Assembly (NCBI GenBank): GCA_018335925.1
Contig: JAGXRF010000115.1
Location: forward strand, 1 to 61,000
DNA length: 61,000 nucleotides
Source: Flavobacteriales bacterium
GTDB lineage: Bacteria; Bacteroidota; Bacteroidia; Flavobacteriales; Flavobacteriaceae
Reading direction: 5' to 3'
This document shows positions 24,452 through 34,326 of the stretch, one piece after another. Both the position numbers and the translations under genes were made by a program. A model generated the notes under the pieces. The model saw nothing but the letters and a program-made list of their open reading frames with translations. It searched no databases and was not told the origin of the DNA. Numbering within the stretch: the first letter of the stretch is position 1; the number at the start of each line of letters is the position of its first letter.

Positions 24452-27034
24452 ATGAATACCCAACAATTTACACACAAAGCCCAAGAAGTTTTGCAAAATG
24501 CACAACAATTGGCCTACAATGCTACACATGCTCAAGTGGAACCTATCCATTTGTGGATGGCTATCTTACAACAAGAGCCAAACTACTTGCATGCTTTACT
24601 GCAACCTGCCAAACCAAATATCTTGCGTCAAATTATAGAAAGAGAAAGTCAACGATTGCCAAAAGTACAAGGTGCAGAAGTGCAATGGTCACGCGAGGCT
24701 GTTCAAACTTTGCAAGAAGCAACCAACTTGGCCCAAAAACAAAAAGATGCTTATGTTGCTATTGAACACTTGGTTTTGGCAAGTTTTTCCAAAAACCAGT
24801 CGATCGCAAACATCTTAAAGGACCAAAGTTTGACATTGTCAATTTTAGAAAGCAACATTCAAAAAATGAGAAACGGAGAAAAAATCACTTCTGCAAGTGC
24901 AGAAGAAACTTACCAAAGCTTGAATAAGTATGCTAAAAACCTCAATGAACTGGCAAAAACAGGCAAATTAGACCCTGTGATTGGAAGAGATGAAGAAATC
25001 AGAAGAGTTTTACAAATCTTAACCAGAAGAACCAAAAACAACCCAATGTTGATTGGAGAGCCCGGTGTAGGAAAAACTGCCATTGCAGAAGGCTTGGCTC
25101 ATAGAATTATTGCAGGAGATGTTCCGGAAAACTTAAAAGATAAAATCATCTACTCACTAGATATGGGAGCACTGATTGCAGGAGCCAAATACAAAGGTGA
25201 ATTTGAAGAACGATTAAAAGCGGTGGTAAAGGAGGTTACCTCAAATGATGGACAAATTGTATTGTTTATTGACGAAATTCACACTTTGGTAGGAGCCGGA
25301 GGAGGTGAAGGAGCCATGGACGCAGCCAATATTTTAAAACCTGCTTTGGCAAGAGGAGAATTAAGAGCAATCGGAGCAACTACTTTAGATGAATTTCAGA
25401 AGTACTTTGAAAAAGATAAAGCCTTGGAAAGACGTTTTCAAAAAGTGATGATTGAGGAGCCTGATACAGAGTCTGCTATTTCTATACTACGTGGTATCAA
25501 AGAAAAATACGAAACCCATCACAAAGTCCGTATCAAAGACGATGCAATTATTGCTGCGGTAGAACTTTCTCAAAGATACATTACCAACCGATTTTTACCA
25601 GACAAGGCTATCGACTTAATGGATGAAGCTGCCTCCAAACTACGAATGGAAATCAACTCCAAACCAGAAGAATTGGATGTGTTGGATAGAAAAATCATGC
25701 AATTAGAAATTGAAGTAGAAGCCATCAAAAGAGAAAATGACGAGGTTAAATTAAAAAATTTAAATCTAGAACTATCTAATTTAAAAGAGCAAAGAGCTGA
25801 GGTTTTCAGTATTTGGAAAGCGGAAAAAGACTTGGTAGATCAAATCCAACAAATAAAATTGGAAATGGAAAATGCCAAGTTACAAGCCGAACAAGCAGAG
25901 CGAAACATGGATTATGGCAAAGTAGCCGAAATTCGCTATGGTACATTAAAAGAGCTACAAAGCAAATTAGACACCTATCAAAATCAGTTGACTGAAAACC
26001 AACAAAACCAAGCATTAATCAAAGAAGAGGTGACCCATGAAGATATTGCGGAGGTAGTTGCCAAATGGACTGGGATTCCGATTACCAAAATGTTGCAAAG
26101 CGAAAGAGAAAAATTGTTACAACTGGAAGAGGAATTACACAAAAGAGTCATCGGACAAGATGAGGCCATTACTGCAATTAGTGATGCGGTTAGAAGAAGC
26201 AGAGCTGGTTTACAAGACCCAAAAAAACCTATTGGAACCTTTTTGTTTTTAGGAACCACAGGAGTAGGTAAAACCGAATTGGCCAAAGCATTGGCACAAT
26301 ATTTATTTGACGATGAAAATGCCATGACCCGAATAGACATGAGCGAATACCAAGAACGACATGCTGTAAGTAGATTGGTAGGAGCTCCTCCGGGATATGT
26401 TGGATACGACGAAGGAGGACAATTAACTGAAGCAGTGAGACGAAAACCTTATTCGGTGGTATTGCTAGATGAAATAGAAAAAGCACATCCAGATACCTTT
26501 AATATTTTATTACAGGTATTAGATGAAGGAAGGTTGACGGATAACAAAGGAAGAATGGCAGATTTTAAAAATACCATCATCATCATGACGTCCAATTTTG
26601 GAAGTAACATCATCCAAGAAAAATTTGAGAACTTTCCGAGCAATCCTGAAAAAGCAGGAGAATTGGCTAAATTAGAAGTTTTGGGGATGTTAAAACAAAC
26701 CATTCGTCCGGAATTCATCAATCGTATAGATGAGATTGTACTCTTCACACCACTGCAATTAGCTGATGTGAAAAAAATTGTACAAATACAATTAAAACAA
26801 ATCAGCAAAATGTTGTCAGAACAAAACATCGTTTTAGATGCCACCAAAGAGGCAATTGATTATTTATCAGAAAAAGGTTTTGACCCACAATTTGGAGCAA
26901 GGCCTATCAAACGAACATTGCAAAAAGAAGTCTTGAACCAATTGTCGAAAGAGATTTTAGCTGGAAAAATTCAAGCAGATGCTGTGATTTTGTTAGATGC
27001 ATTTGATGGAGCACTGGTATTTAGAAATGCATAA
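24452..27034 (+). CDS. clpB: ATP-dependent disaggregase ClpB
   Basis: An 860-residue AAA+ chaperone that, with DnaK, pulls polypeptides out of aggregates after heat stress. The N-terminal Clp-N domain (1-145) is followed by nucleotide-binding domain 1 with Gly-Glu-Pro-Gly-Val-Gly-Lys-Thr-Ala and Phe-Ile-Asp-Glu-Ile-His. A long coiled-coil M-domain (about 405-525) precedes nucleotide-binding domain 2 with Gly-Thr-Thr-Gly-Val-Gly-Lys-Thr-Glu and Leu-Leu-Asp-Glu-Ile-Glu-Lys. All key residues are present. It is single-gene, divergent from ytxJ, and the upstream region carries a sigma-54-like sequence and a spaced direct repeat, consistent with stress regulation. Downstream is a separate transcript. 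Confidence 0.97.
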   Translation: MNTQQFTHKAQEVLQNAQQLAYNATHAQVEPIHLWMAILQQEPNYLHALLQPAKPNILRQIIERESQRLPKVQGAEVQWSREAVQTLQEATNLAQKQKDAYVAIEHLVLASFSKNQSIANILKDQSLTLSILESNIQKMRNGEKITSASAEETYQSLNKYAKNLNELAKTGKLDPVIGRDEEIRRVLQILTRRTKNNPMLIGEPGVGKTAIAEGLAHRIIAGDVPENLKDKIIYSLDMGALIAGAKYKGEFEERLKAVVKEVTSNDGQIVLFIDEIHTLVGAGGGEGAMDAANILKPALARGELRAIGATTLDEFQKYFEKDKALERRFQKVMIEEPDTESAISILRGIKEKYETHHKVRIKDDAIIAAVELSQRYITNRFLPDKAIDLMDEAASKLRMEINSKPEELDVLDRKIMQLEIEVEAIKRENDEVKLKNLNLELSNLKEQRAEVFSIWKAEKDLVDQIQQIKLEMENAKLQAEQAERNMDYGKVAEIRYGTLKELQSKLDTYQNQLTENQQNQALIKEEVTHEDIAEVVAKWTGIPITKMLQSEREKLLQLEEELHKRVIGQDEAITAISDAVRRSRAGLQDPKKPIGTFLFLGTTGVGKTELAKALAQYLFDDENAMTRIDMSEYQERHAVSRLVGAPPGYVGYDEGGQLTEAVRRKPYSVVLLDEIEKAHPDTFNILLQVLDEGRLTDNKGRMADFKNTIIIMTSNFGSNIIQEKFENFPSNPEKAGELAKLEVLGMLKQTIRPEFINRIDEIVLFTPLQLADVKKIVQIQLKQISKMLSEQNIVLDATKEAIDYLSEKGFDPQFGARPIKRTLQKEVLNQLSKEILAGKIQADAVILLDAFDGALVFRNA

Positions 27035-27088
27035 ATGTGAAGTGCAGATGTTAAAAATGTTAATTATTAATGAAATTTAGGTCATCCA

Positions 27089-27119
27089 TTTGGATTAAAG
27101 CACTCATTTTCTAATTTTA
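27089..27119 (+). promoter_or_regulatory. Promoter upstream of the 27144 gene
   Basis: TTTG (27089-27092), a 19-base spacer and TAATTTTA (27112-27119) fit the Bacteroidota -33/-7 promoter (the last -7 base is A). The leader to the ATG is about 18 bases. Confidence 0.65.
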
Positions 27120-27143
27120 CCGAAAATTTAAAAAAACACAATA

Positions 27144-27815
27144 ATGAAAAAATTGCTATTAGCCTTATTACTTGTAAGTACTGTAGATTTTTATGCCCAA
27201 TCACAATTTGTTGGAGATATTTTAGATCCACTTAGAACTGGTACGATGTTCAGAAGTAAACCTGAAGATGAAAAGTCAATTCAAGGTTCTCCATACATTT
27301 CTAAAGCTTTTATCAACGGAATGTTGCCAAATGTGAATAGTGCATTGCCATTAAGATACAACGCTGTTAAAGACGAGATTGAAGTAAGATTGGCTGCGGA
27401 CAGTATTTTTGCTATTCCCAAAAAACAAGAATTTAGCCCTGTTAAAATCTTAAACTCCAATTACTTTTTGTGTAATTACACCAATGATAAAAACGAAAAA
27501 GTAAATGGTTATTTGGTAGAAGTTTATCAGAACAAATTTGGTTTATTTAAAAAAGAAAGAATTGTTTTTGTTCCTGCCAAAGAAGCAGTAGGAAGCTACG
27601 ATGTTGCCAAACCTGCCAGATACGACAGAGGAGAAGACCATTACTATTTATTTAATGAAAAAGAAATGTTGTTATTCCCAAAAAACAAAAAAGCATTGGT
27701 AAAATTGTTCCCATCCAAAGAGAAAGAAATCAATGAGTATCTAAGCAAAAATAAAATCAGTTTTTCTAAAGAAGAAGACATGAAAAAATTAGTAACTTTT
27801 TTAGAGACAATCTAA
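27144..27815 (+). CDS. Hypothetical exported protein
   Basis: A 223-residue protein with an N-terminal signal peptide (residues 1-19, Phe-Tyr-Ala-Gln end), so it is exported to the periplasm or outer membrane. The remainder has a beta-rich region with Asn-Ser-Ala-Leu-Pro-Leu-Arg-Tyr-Asn near 65-73 and a helical, lysine-rich C-terminus. No known family is recognised. It has its own promoter and an intrinsic terminator, so it is monocistronic. It lies between clpB and the Fur-type regulator but no functional link is indicated. Gene status is sure; function is unknown. Confidence 0.8.
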   Translation: MKKLLLALLLVSTVDFYAQSQFVGDILDPLRTGTMFRSKPEDEKSIQGSPYISKAFINGMLPNVNSALPLRYNAVKDEIEVRLAADSIFAIPKKQEFSPVKILNSNYFLCNYTNDKNEKVNGYLVEVYQNKFGLFKKERIVFVPAKEAVGSYDVAKPARYDRGEDHYYLFNEKEMLLFPKNKKALVKLFPSKEKEINEYLSKNKISFSKEEDMKKLVTFLETI

Positions 27816-27832
27816 TTAATGACATCCTATTG

Positions 27833-27866
27833 AAAAACGTTCTGTAATCCAGAACGTTTTTTTTTG
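27833..27866 (+). terminator. Terminator of the 27144 gene
   Basis: A perfect 12-bp stem (AAAAACGTTCTG, loop TAATC, CAGAACGTTTTT) is followed by a T run; it lies shortly after the stop codon. Confidence 0.92.
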
Positions 27867-27921
27867 TGTCATTTTTACACAATTACCAAAACAAAAACTC
27901 TAATAAATAAGTTACAAATCA

Positions 27922-27929
27922 TATCTTTG
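27922..27929 (+). promoter_or_regulatory. TAnnTTTG -7 box before the Fur-family gene
   Basis: TATCTTTG at 27922-27929 matches the -7 consensus, about 22 bases before the ATG at 27952. No clear -33 TTG is visible. Confidence 0.55.
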
Positions 27930-27951
27930 CAAAAACTGATATTTTTTGGAT

Positions 27952-28395
27952 ATGGATACCAAAAACCAAGAGATTGTTAAAAATGTTTTTACCAAGTTTC
28001 TAGAAGAAAACGGACATCGCAAAACTCCTGAAAGATATGCTATTTTACAGGAAATTTACGAAAATCAAGAACATTTTGACATCGAATCGTTGTACATCAA
28101 AATGAAAAACAAAAACTATCGTGTAAGTAGAGCTACTTTATACAACACGATTGAATTGCTGTTAGAATGTGGTTTGGTAAGACGTCACCAATTTGGACAA
28201 AACCAAGCTCATTATGAAAAATCTTATTTTGACAAACAACACGACCATATCATTTTAACAGATACCGGAGAAGTGATGGAATTTTGTGATCCACGAATTC
28301 AAACCATCAAACAAACCATCGAAGAAATCTTTAATATCGATATCCACAACCACTCCCTTTACTTTTACGGGACCAAAAAAACAACCACTAACTAA
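27952..28395 (+). CDS. Fur-family transcriptional regulator
   Basis: A 147-residue regulator of the ferric uptake (Fur) superfamily. The winged-helix DNA-binding domain shows [12 protein letters not shown] and Val-Ser-Arg-Ala-Thr-Leu-Tyr-Asn-Thr, and the dimerisation/metal domain has a His-Asp-His-Ile segment. The structural zinc Cys-x-x-Cys found in E. coli Fur is replaced by Thr-Asp-Thr-Gly, as often in this lineage. Which metal or signal is sensed (Fe, Zn, peroxide) cannot be told. I use the ATG at 27952 rather than the TTG two codons earlier. It is followed by purA after 19 bases, so the pair may be co-transcribed. Confidence 0.92.
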   Translation: MDTKNQEIVKNVFTKFLEENGHRKTPERYAILQEIYENQEHFDIESLYIKMKNKNYRVSRATLYNTIELLLECGLVRRHQFGQNQAHYEKSYFDKQHDHIILTDTGEVMEFCDPRIQTIKQTIEEIFNIDIHNHSLYFYGTKKTTTN

Positions 28396-28414
28396 ACCAA
28401 TACCACCACAACCA

Positions 28415-29689
28415 ATGACTGCAGATTTATTATTAGGCCTACAATGGGGAGACGAAGGAAAAGGAAAAATTGTAGACGTATTAACCAAAAACTATGATAT
28501 CATTGCCCGCTTTCAAGGCGGACCAAATGCCGGACATACGCTAGAGTTTGACGGTATTAAGCATGTTTTAAGAACCATTCCATCCGGAATTTTTCACCCA
28601 AATGCCATCAATATCATTGGCAACGGTGTTGTGATGGATCCCGTAGTATTTGCTAAAGAAATAGAAGGATTGCAAAAATTCTCTATGGACATCACCAAAA
28701 AGCTTTTGCTTTCCAGAAAAGCTCATTTGATTTTGCCTACACATCGTTTGTTAGATGCTGCTTCGGAAGCAGCCAAAGGCAAAGCAAAAATTGGCTCTAC
28801 TTTAAAAGGAATTGGTCCAACTTACATGGACAAAACCGGAAGAAATGGCTTAAGAATTGGAGACATTGAATTGCCCGATTTTCAACAAAAATATGAGCAA
28901 TTAAGTCAAAAGCACTTGCAAATGATTGATTTTTACCAAGTAGATCTTCAGTTTAACTTGGAAGAAATGGAACAGGAGTTTTTTAAAGCCATAAAAAGTC
29001 TAAAAGCATTTACTTTAATTGATAGCGAAGTTTACATTAACCAAGCACTGAAAGAAGGAAAATCGGTATTGGCAGAAGGTGCCCAAGGTTCTTTACTAGA
29101 TGTAGACTTTGGAACGTATCCTTATGTAACTTCCTCCAATACCACTGCAGCCGGAGCATGTACCGGATTAGGAATTGCACCAAATAAAGTCAAAAAAGTA
29201 TACGGAATTTTCAAAGCCTACACTACTAGAGTAGGAAGTGGCCCCTTCCCTACCGAATTACTTAACGAGATAGGTCAAACCATTGCCAAAGTTGGTAACG
29301 AATTTGGTTCGGTAACCGGTAGAGCTCGCAGATGTGGTTGGTTGGATTTGGTAGCTTTAAAATATGCTGTAGAAATTAATGGAGTTACCGAACTATACAT
29401 GATGAAGGGAGATGTATTAACCGGATTAACCGAATTAAATGTTTGTACTGCCTACCAATACAGAGGAGAGAAAATTTCTCATTTTCCATTCAACATTGAA
29501 GAAGGAAATTTAGAGCCTATTTACGAAACATTTACTGGCTGGAACCAAGATTTAACCGGAATTAAAACTTTTGAAAACTTACCGGATTCTATGAAAAAAT
29601 ATATTTCATTTATTGAATCTTATTTAGAAGTTCCAGTAAAAGTGATTTCTGTAGGTCCGGACAGAACCCAAACTATTTTCAGGGATTAA
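28415..29689 (+). CDS. purA: Adenylosuccinate synthetase
   Basis: A 424-residue enzyme that joins IMP and aspartate with GTP to give adenylosuccinate, the first committed step to AMP. The signature Gly-Leu-Gln-Trp-Gly-Asp-Glu-Gly-Lys-Gly-Lys is at 8-18, and Gly-Gly-Pro-Asn-Ala-Gly-His-Thr follows at about 35-42. The Gly-Pro-Thr-Tyr loop and the Thr-Gly-Arg-Ala-Arg-Arg-Cys-Gly-Trp motif are also intact. The ATG at 28415 gives the normal N-terminus; an upstream in-frame start would run back into the Fur-family gene. It follows the Fur-family gene after a 19-base gap. Confident identification. Confidence 0.97.
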   Translation: MTADLLLGLQWGDEGKGKIVDVLTKNYDIIARFQGGPNAGHTLEFDGIKHVLRTIPSGIFHPNAINIIGNGVVMDPVVFAKEIEGLQKFSMDITKKLLLSRKAHLILPTHRLLDAASEAAKGKAKIGSTLKGIGPTYMDKTGRNGLRIGDIELPDFQQKYEQLSQKHLQMIDFYQVDLQFNLEEMEQEFFKAIKSLKAFTLIDSEVYINQALKEGKSVLAEGAQGSLLDVDFGTYPYVTSSNTTAAGACTGLGIAPNKVKKVYGIFKAYTTRVGSGPFPTELLNEIGQTIAKVGNEFGSVTGRARRCGWLDLVALKYAVEINGVTELYMMKGDVLTGLTELNVCTAYQYRGEKISHFPFNIEEGNLEPIYETFTGWNQDLTGIKTFENLPDSMKKYISFIESYLEVPVKVISVGPDRTQTIFRD

Positions 29690-29730
29690 ACTCTTTGGTT
29701 AACTTTAAGAATTGTAATTCTTTATTGTCA

Positions 29731-29738
29731 TACCTTTG
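29731..29738 (+). promoter_or_regulatory. TAnnTTTG -7 box before the 56-residue ORF
   Basis: TACCTTTG at 29731-29738 matches the -7 consensus and ends 18 bases before the ATG at 29757. A TTG at 29712-29714 lies 16 bases before the box, slightly short. Confidence 0.5.
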
Positions 29739-29756
29739 GATTAGAAATTGTTGCAG

Positions 29757-29927
29757 ATGAAAGAAATGATTACTTATTTGGTTTTAATTGCTTTGTTATT
29801 CTTGATTGTATTTAAAATAACACAGAATAATCTCAAAAAAACAGGTATCCGAAAAAAGTCGAGCTTTAAAACCAGATACCAAGAGAGAAAAAAAGAGGCA
29901 GAGCAAGAAAAAACCAATGCATCTTAA
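29757..29927 (+). CDS. 56-residue single-pass membrane protein
   Basis: A short gene of 56 residues with an N-terminal hydrophobic helix (about residues 4-20, Met-Ile-Thr-Tyr-Leu-Val-Leu-Ile-Ala start) and a highly basic and charged tail (repeated Lys, Arg and Glu). This is a plausible small membrane protein with its tail in the cytoplasm. A TAnnTTTG box lies 18 bases upstream, giving a good promoter. It is between purA and the adenosyltransferase gene, with gaps of 67 and 36 bases. It has no recognisable family. The coding claim rests on promoter, helix and lack of any other feature here; the function is unknown. Confidence 0.6.
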   Translation: MKEMITYLVLIALLFLIVFKITQNNLKKTGIRKKSSFKTRYQERKKEAEQEKTNAS

Positions 29928-29963
29928 TTCATTATCTAAGCACATCAACCTAAGTTAATTCGT

Positions 29964-30539
29964 ATGAAAATATACACCAAAACCGGAGACCAAGGCAAAA
30001 CAAGTTTGTTTGGAGGAACCAGAGTCCCGAAACACCACATTCGCATTGAAAGCTATGGCACCGTAGATGAATTAAATTCTTATTTGGGTTTAATAAGAGA
30101 CCAACAAATAGACCAAAACTATAAAACTTTCTTAGCAGACATCCAGTACGATTTGTTTACTGTTGGAGCCATTTTGGCAACTCCACATGAAAATGAAATG
30201 TTGAAAAATGGACAACCCCGGTTAAACATCCAACGAATTGAAGAAAAAGACATCGAAAAATTAGAACTGGCTATGGATGCCATGAACGAAAGTTTGCCAC
30301 CTATGACCAACTTTGTGTTACCCGGTGGGCATACCACCGTGTCATATTGTCATATTGCTCGATGTGTTTGTAGAAGAGCCGAGCGATTGGCAGTTCATTT
30401 AAATGAAATTGACCCTATTGATGAAAGAGTTTTGCAATATTTAAACCGACTATCTGACTATTTATTTGTATTGGCACGAAAGTTGACTTTTGACTTGCAA
30501 GCCGAAGAAGTAAAATGGATTCCGAAAAAAAACAGTTAA
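29964..30539 (+). CDS. PduO-type corrinoid adenosyltransferase
   Basis: A 191-residue enzyme that transfers the adenosyl group of ATP to cob(I)alamin, making adenosylcobalamin. The N-terminal Thr-Lys-Thr-Gly-Asp-Gln-Gly-Lys-Thr-Ser-Leu-Phe-Gly-Gly motif is the ATP-binding signature of the PduO class. The Ser-Tyr-Gly-Thr-Val-Asp-Glu-Leu-Asn motif and the Cys-Arg-Arg-Ala-Glu-Arg-Leu-Ala-Val-His motif near 133-142 are also conserved. Length is normal. It supports a B12-dependent enzyme in this organism, and together with MeaB at 2915 points to methylmalonyl-CoA mutase. It has no obvious operon partner. No cobalamin riboswitch was seen upstream. Confidence 0.95.
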   Translation: MKIYTKTGDQGKTSLFGGTRVPKHHIRIESYGTVDELNSYLGLIRDQQIDQNYKTFLADIQYDLFTVGAILATPHENEMLKNGQPRLNIQRIEEKDIEKLELAMDAMNESLPPMTNFVLPGGHTTVSYCHIARCVCRRAERLAVHLNEIDPIDERVLQYLNRLSDYLFVLARKLTFDLQAEEVKWIPKKNS

Positions 30540-30626
30540 TTTATTGTGATTTTTGTGTGAATTTACTTTTAAATCTTTCGAACTTACACGTTCTTTCAAA
30601 TATCATTAAAATAAAATAAAAATTAC

Positions 30627-30656
30627 TTGACTTTTTCAGTAATAAAATTATTTTTG
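30627..30656 (+). promoter_or_regulatory. Consensus promoter of the DUF2795 gene
   Basis: TTG at 30627-30629, a 19-base spacer and TATTTTTG at 30649-30656 form a full Bacteroidota promoter, with about 20 bases to the ATG at 30680. This is the cleanest example in the window. Confidence 0.8.
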
Positions 30657-30679
30657 CAGAAATTTAAATCTCAAAGAAG

Positions 30680-30901
30680 ATGTATTGGACACTAGAATTA
30701 GCATCTTACCTAAGTGATGCACCTTGGCCTGCTACCAAAGATGAATTAATCGATTATGCCATCCGAACAGGTGCACCTTTAGAAGTAGTAGAAAATCTTC
30801 AATCCATCGAAGATGAAGGAGAAATTTATGAGTCCATGGAGGAAATCTGGCCAGATTATCCAACAGACGAAGATTATCTCTGGAATGAGGATGAATACTA
30901 A
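30680..30901 (+). CDS. DUF2795 domain protein
   Basis: A 73-residue acidic cytosolic protein matching DUF2795. The N-terminal Tyr-Trp-Thr-Leu-Glu-Leu-Ala-Ser-Tyr-Leu-Ser-Asp-Ala-Pro-Trp-Pro-Ala-Thr motif and the Leu-Ile-Asp-Tyr-Ala-Ile-Arg-Thr-Gly-Ala-Pro segment are characteristic, and the tail is rich in Glu, Asp and Tyr. Its function is not established. The gene is monocistronic, with a full consensus promoter and an intrinsic terminator, and it precedes secA by 77 bases. In flavobacteria it is a common conserved small gene next to secA or other core genes. Family assignment is confident. Confidence 0.88.
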   Translation: MYWTLELASYLSDAPWPATKDELIDYAIRTGAPLEVVENLQSIEDEGEIYESMEEIWPDYPTDEDYLWNEDEY

Positions 30902-30916
30902 AATAATTTAAGAAAT

Positions 30917-30945
30917 AAAGGGTCTCTACTACGAGACCTTTTTTT
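30917..30945 (+). terminator. Terminator of the DUF2795 gene
   Basis: GGTCTC (30921-30926) pairs with GAGACC (30933-30938) with A-rich flank on the left and a T run after it. Confidence 0.88.
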
Positions 30946-30978
30946 ATATTCGCAATCTAAAATAAACGAGAAGGAAAC

Positions 30979-33900
30979 ATGAGTATTATCAATAGCTTAT
31001 TAAAAATTTTTGTGGGTGACAAATCCGAAAAAGATGTCAAAGCCATCCAGCCAATCATTAAAAAAATTCACACTTTTGAAGCACAACTTCAAGCATTAAA
31101 TAACGATGAATTAAGAGCCAAAACCGATTTCTTCAAAAAGAAAATCCAAGATGCTCGTGCTTCTGTAGATCAACAAATACAAGACTTAAGAATTTCTGCA
31201 GAAAATACCAACGATATTGACGAAAGAGATGCCATCTATTCCAACATAGATGCTCTTGAAAAAGACGCTTACCAATTATCTGAAAAAGCTTTAGAAGAAA
31301 TATTACCCGAAGCTTTCGCAGTAGTGAAAGAAACTGCACGAAGATTTAAAGAGAATACACAAATCAGAGTTAAAGCAACTCCAAAAGACATTCAATTATC
31401 TGCTACCAAAAGCTATGTTACCATAGAAGGTGAAGATGCCATTTGGGCAAATTCATGGAATGCAGCCGGAAAAGAAATCACCTGGGACATGATCCACTAC
31501 GATGTACAGTTGATTGGAGGTATTGTATTGCATCAAGGAAAAATTGCTGAAATGCAAACTGGGGAAGGAAAAACATTGGTAGCTACTCTCCCACTCTATT
31601 TAAATGCCTTAACCGGAAATGGAGTTCACCTAGTAACCGTGAACGATTATTTGGCCAAAAGAGATAGCACTTGGAAAGCTCCATTGTTTGAGTTTCATGG
31701 GCTAACGGTAGATTGTATAGACAACCACCAACCAAACTCCGAAGGAAGGAAACAAGCTTATTTGGCTGATATTACCTACGGTACCAATAACGAATTTGGT
31801 TTTGATTACCTGAGAGATAATATGGCCCATAGTCCGGATGACTTGGTACAACGCAAACATAATTTTGCCATTGTAGATGAGGTTGACTCGGTATTGATTG
31901 ACGATGCTAGAACTCCGTTGATCATTTCCGGTCCGGTACCGCAAGGAGACCGACATGAATTTAATGAGTTAAAACCAAAAGTGGAAAACTTAGTTGGTTT
32001 ACAACGTAACCTTGCCACCCAATTTTTAACCGAAGCCAAGAGATTAATCAAAGAAGGAAACACCAAAGATGGAGGTTTTAACTTGTTAAGAGCACACAGA
32101 GCCTTACCAAAAAACAAGGCTTTGATTAAGTTTTTGAGTGAAGAAGGAATCAAACAACTCTTGCAAAAAACTGAAAACTTTTACATGCAAGACAACAATC
32201 GCGAAATGCCAAAAGTAGATGAGGCTTTGTATTTTGTGATTGAAGAAAAGAACAACCAAGTTGAATTAACCGATAACGGCATTCAATTCCTTTCCAAAGA
32301 TACCGATGAAAGTTTCTTCGTATTGCCAGATATCGGAACTGAGATTGCTCGAATTGAAAAGCAAAATTTAGGAATTGACCAAGAAGCAGAAGAAAAAGAA
32401 AAACTATTCCAAGATTTTGCCATCAAATCAGAAAGAATTCACACGCTTACCCAATTACTAAAAGCATACACAGTGTTTGAAAAAGACGTGGAGTATGTGG
32501 TGATGGACAATAAGGTGATGATTGTAGATGAACAAACTGGTCGTATCATGGATGGAAGAAGATATTCCGATGGTTTACACCAGGCAATTGAAGCCAAAGA
32601 AAACGTAAAAATTGAAGCGGCTACCCAAACCTTTGCAACGGTAACCTTGCAAAACTATTTCCGTATGTACAATAAGTTGGCTGGTATGACCGGTACAGCA
32701 GTTACGGAAGCGGGAGAATTTTGGGAAATTTACAAATTGGATGTAGTAGAAATTCCAACCAACCGACCAATTGCCAGAAAAGATCAAGATGATTTGATTT
32801 ACAAAACCACTCGTGAAAAATTCAATGCAGTAATTGAAGACGTTACCAAATTATCCGAAGCCGGAAGACCGGTATTGATTGGTACAACTTCGGTAGAGAT
32901 TTCGGAATTGTTGAGCAGAATGTTGAAAATGAGAAACGTTCCGCACAATGTATTGAATGCCAAATTACATAAAAAAGAGGCTGATATTGTTGCCGAAGCC
33001 GGTAAACCAGGAGTGGTGACCATTGCAACCAATATGGCAGGTCGTGGTACCGACATCAAATTAACCGATGAAGTAAAACAAAAAGGAGGTTTGGCTATCA
33101 TTGGTACCGAACGTCACGACTCACGAAGAGTCGACCGTCAGTTAAGAGGTAGAGCTGGTCGTCAAGGTGACCCAGGAAGCTCGCAATTTTATGTTTCTTT
33201 AGAAGATAACCTCATGCGTTTATTTGGTTCTGAAAGAGTAGCCAAAGTAATGGACCGCATGGGATTGAAAGAAGGAGAAGTAATCCAACACTCCATGATG
33301 ACAAGTTCTATTGAAAGAGCTCAGAAAAAAGTAGAGGAAAATAACTTTGGTATTCGTAAGCGTTTGTTAGAGTATGACGATGTGATGAATGCACAACGAG
33401 AGGTAGTATACAAAAGAAGACGTCATGCATTGCATGGAGAACGTTTGAAAGTAGATATTGCCAACATGATTTATGATACTTGCGAGAATATCGTTGGTCA
33501 GAATAAAATCTCCAAAGACTTTAAAAACTTTGAATTTGAGTTGATTCGTTATTTTTCTATGACTTCACCTTTTACAGAAAGTGAATTCAATAAATTACCT
33601 GATAACGAAGTAATTGCCAAATGCTACCAAGCTGCCATGTCGCAATACAAAGAAAAAATGGAACGCGATGCGAGAGAAGCATTTCCAATCATTAAAAATG
33701 TATACGAAAACCCAAACAACCAATACGAACGAATTGCTGTTCCGTTTACCGATGGACAAAAAACCTTGAATGTGGTAACCAACTTACAAAAGGCATACGA
33801 CTCCCAAGGAAAGCAATTGGTTGCTGATTTTGAAAAAAACATCACTTTGGCAATTGTAGATGAAGCTTGGAAAAAGCACTTACGCAAAATGGATGAATTG

Positions 33901-34326
33901 AAGCAATCGGTGCAGTTAGCAGTACATGAGCAAAAAGATCCGTTGTTGATTTATAAGTTTGAAGCTTATAACTTATTTAAAGGTATGTTAGACAAGGTAA
34001 ATAAAGATGTTATTTCATTCTTATTTAAAGGCGATTTACCAAATAACCAAAATGTAACCATTCGAGAGCCACAACAAGTTGTAAAAGAAAAGTACCAAAC
34101 TTCTAAAGACGAACTTCCGAACACCGATCAAATGCGACAAGAAGCTCGTGAAGCTGGACAAACGCAACAAAGACCAGCTGTAACAGAAACGATTGTTCGT
34201 GAAACTCCAAAAATCAATCGTAACGATACCGTTACCATCAAACATGTGTTAAGTGGTAAAACTGAAACGATGAAATTCAAAAAAGCCGAATCTTTAATCA
34301 ATACAGGAGAATGGGTTATCGTTTAA
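30979..34326 (+). CDS. secA: Preprotein translocase ATPase SecA
   Basis: A 1115-residue ATPase that drives export of unfolded proteins through SecYEG. DEAD-like domain 1 shows Met-Gln-Thr-Gly-Glu-Gly-Lys-Thr and Val-Asp-Glu-Val-Asp-Ser. The preprotein cross-linking region and helicase motif pair follow, with [10 protein letters not shown] in domain 2. The long form (E. coli has 901 residues) has an extra segment inside domain 1, usual for Bacteroidota. The C-terminal zinc-binding Cys motif of many SecA proteins is absent. The start has a purine-rich stretch seven bases upstream. It overlaps the next gene by 16 bases. Essential. Confidence 0.97.
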   Translation: MSIINSLLKIFVGDKSEKDVKAIQPIIKKIHTFEAQLQALNNDELRAKTDFFKKKIQDARASVDQQIQDLRISAENTNDIDERDAIYSNIDALEKDAYQLSEKALEEILPEAFAVVKETARRFKENTQIRVKATPKDIQLSATKSYVTIEGEDAIWANSWNAAGKEITWDMIHYDVQLIGGIVLHQGKIAEMQTGEGKTLVATLPLYLNALTGNGVHLVTVNDYLAKRDSTWKAPLFEFHGLTVDCIDNHQPNSEGRKQAYLADITYGTNNEFGFDYLRDNMAHSPDDLVQRKHNFAIVDEVDSVLIDDARTPLIISGPVPQGDRHEFNELKPKVENLVGLQRNLATQFLTEAKRLIKEGNTKDGGFNLLRAHRALPKNKALIKFLSEEGIKQLLQKTENFYMQDNNREMPKVDEALYFVIEEKNNQVELTDNGIQFLSKDTDESFFVLPDIGTEIARIEKQNLGIDQEAEEKEKLFQDFAIKSERIHTLTQLLKAYTVFEKDVEYVVMDNKVMIVDEQTGRIMDGRRYSDGLHQAIEAKENVKIEAATQTFATVTLQNYFRMYNKLAGMTGTAVTEAGEFWEIYKLDVVEIPTNRPIARKDQDDLIYKTTREKFNAVIEDVTKLSEAGRPVLIGTTSVEISELLSRMLKMRNVPHNVLNAKLHKKEADIVAEAGKPGVVTIATNMAGRGTDIKLTDEVKQKGGLAIIGTERHDSRRVDRQLRGRAGRQGDPGSSQFYVSLEDNLMRLFGSERVAKVMDRMGLKEGEVIQHSMMTSSIERAQKKVEENNFGIRKRLLEYDDVMNAQREVVYKRRRHALHGERLKVDIANMIYDTCENIVGQNKISKDFKNFEFELIRYFSMTSPFTESEFNKLPDNEVIAKCYQAAMSQYKEKMERDAREAFPIIKNVYENPNNQYERIAVPFTDGQKTLNVVTNLQKAYDSQGKQLVADFEKNITLAIVDEAWKKHLRKMDELKQSVQLAVHEQKDPLLIYKFEAYNLFKGMLDKVNKDVISFLFKGDLPNNQNVTIREPQQVVKEKYQTSKDELPNTDQMRQEAREAGQTQQRPAVTETIVRETPKINRNDTVTIKHVLSGKTETMKFKKAESLINTGEWVIV

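Noticed and set aside
28286..28414. Longer N-terminus for purA
   Set aside because: It overlaps the Fur-family gene and adds a low-complexity stretch before the conserved purA start.
29690..29963. Cobalamin riboswitch before the adenosyltransferase gene
   Set aside because: No conserved B12-box sequence or fold was seen in the 270-base interval.
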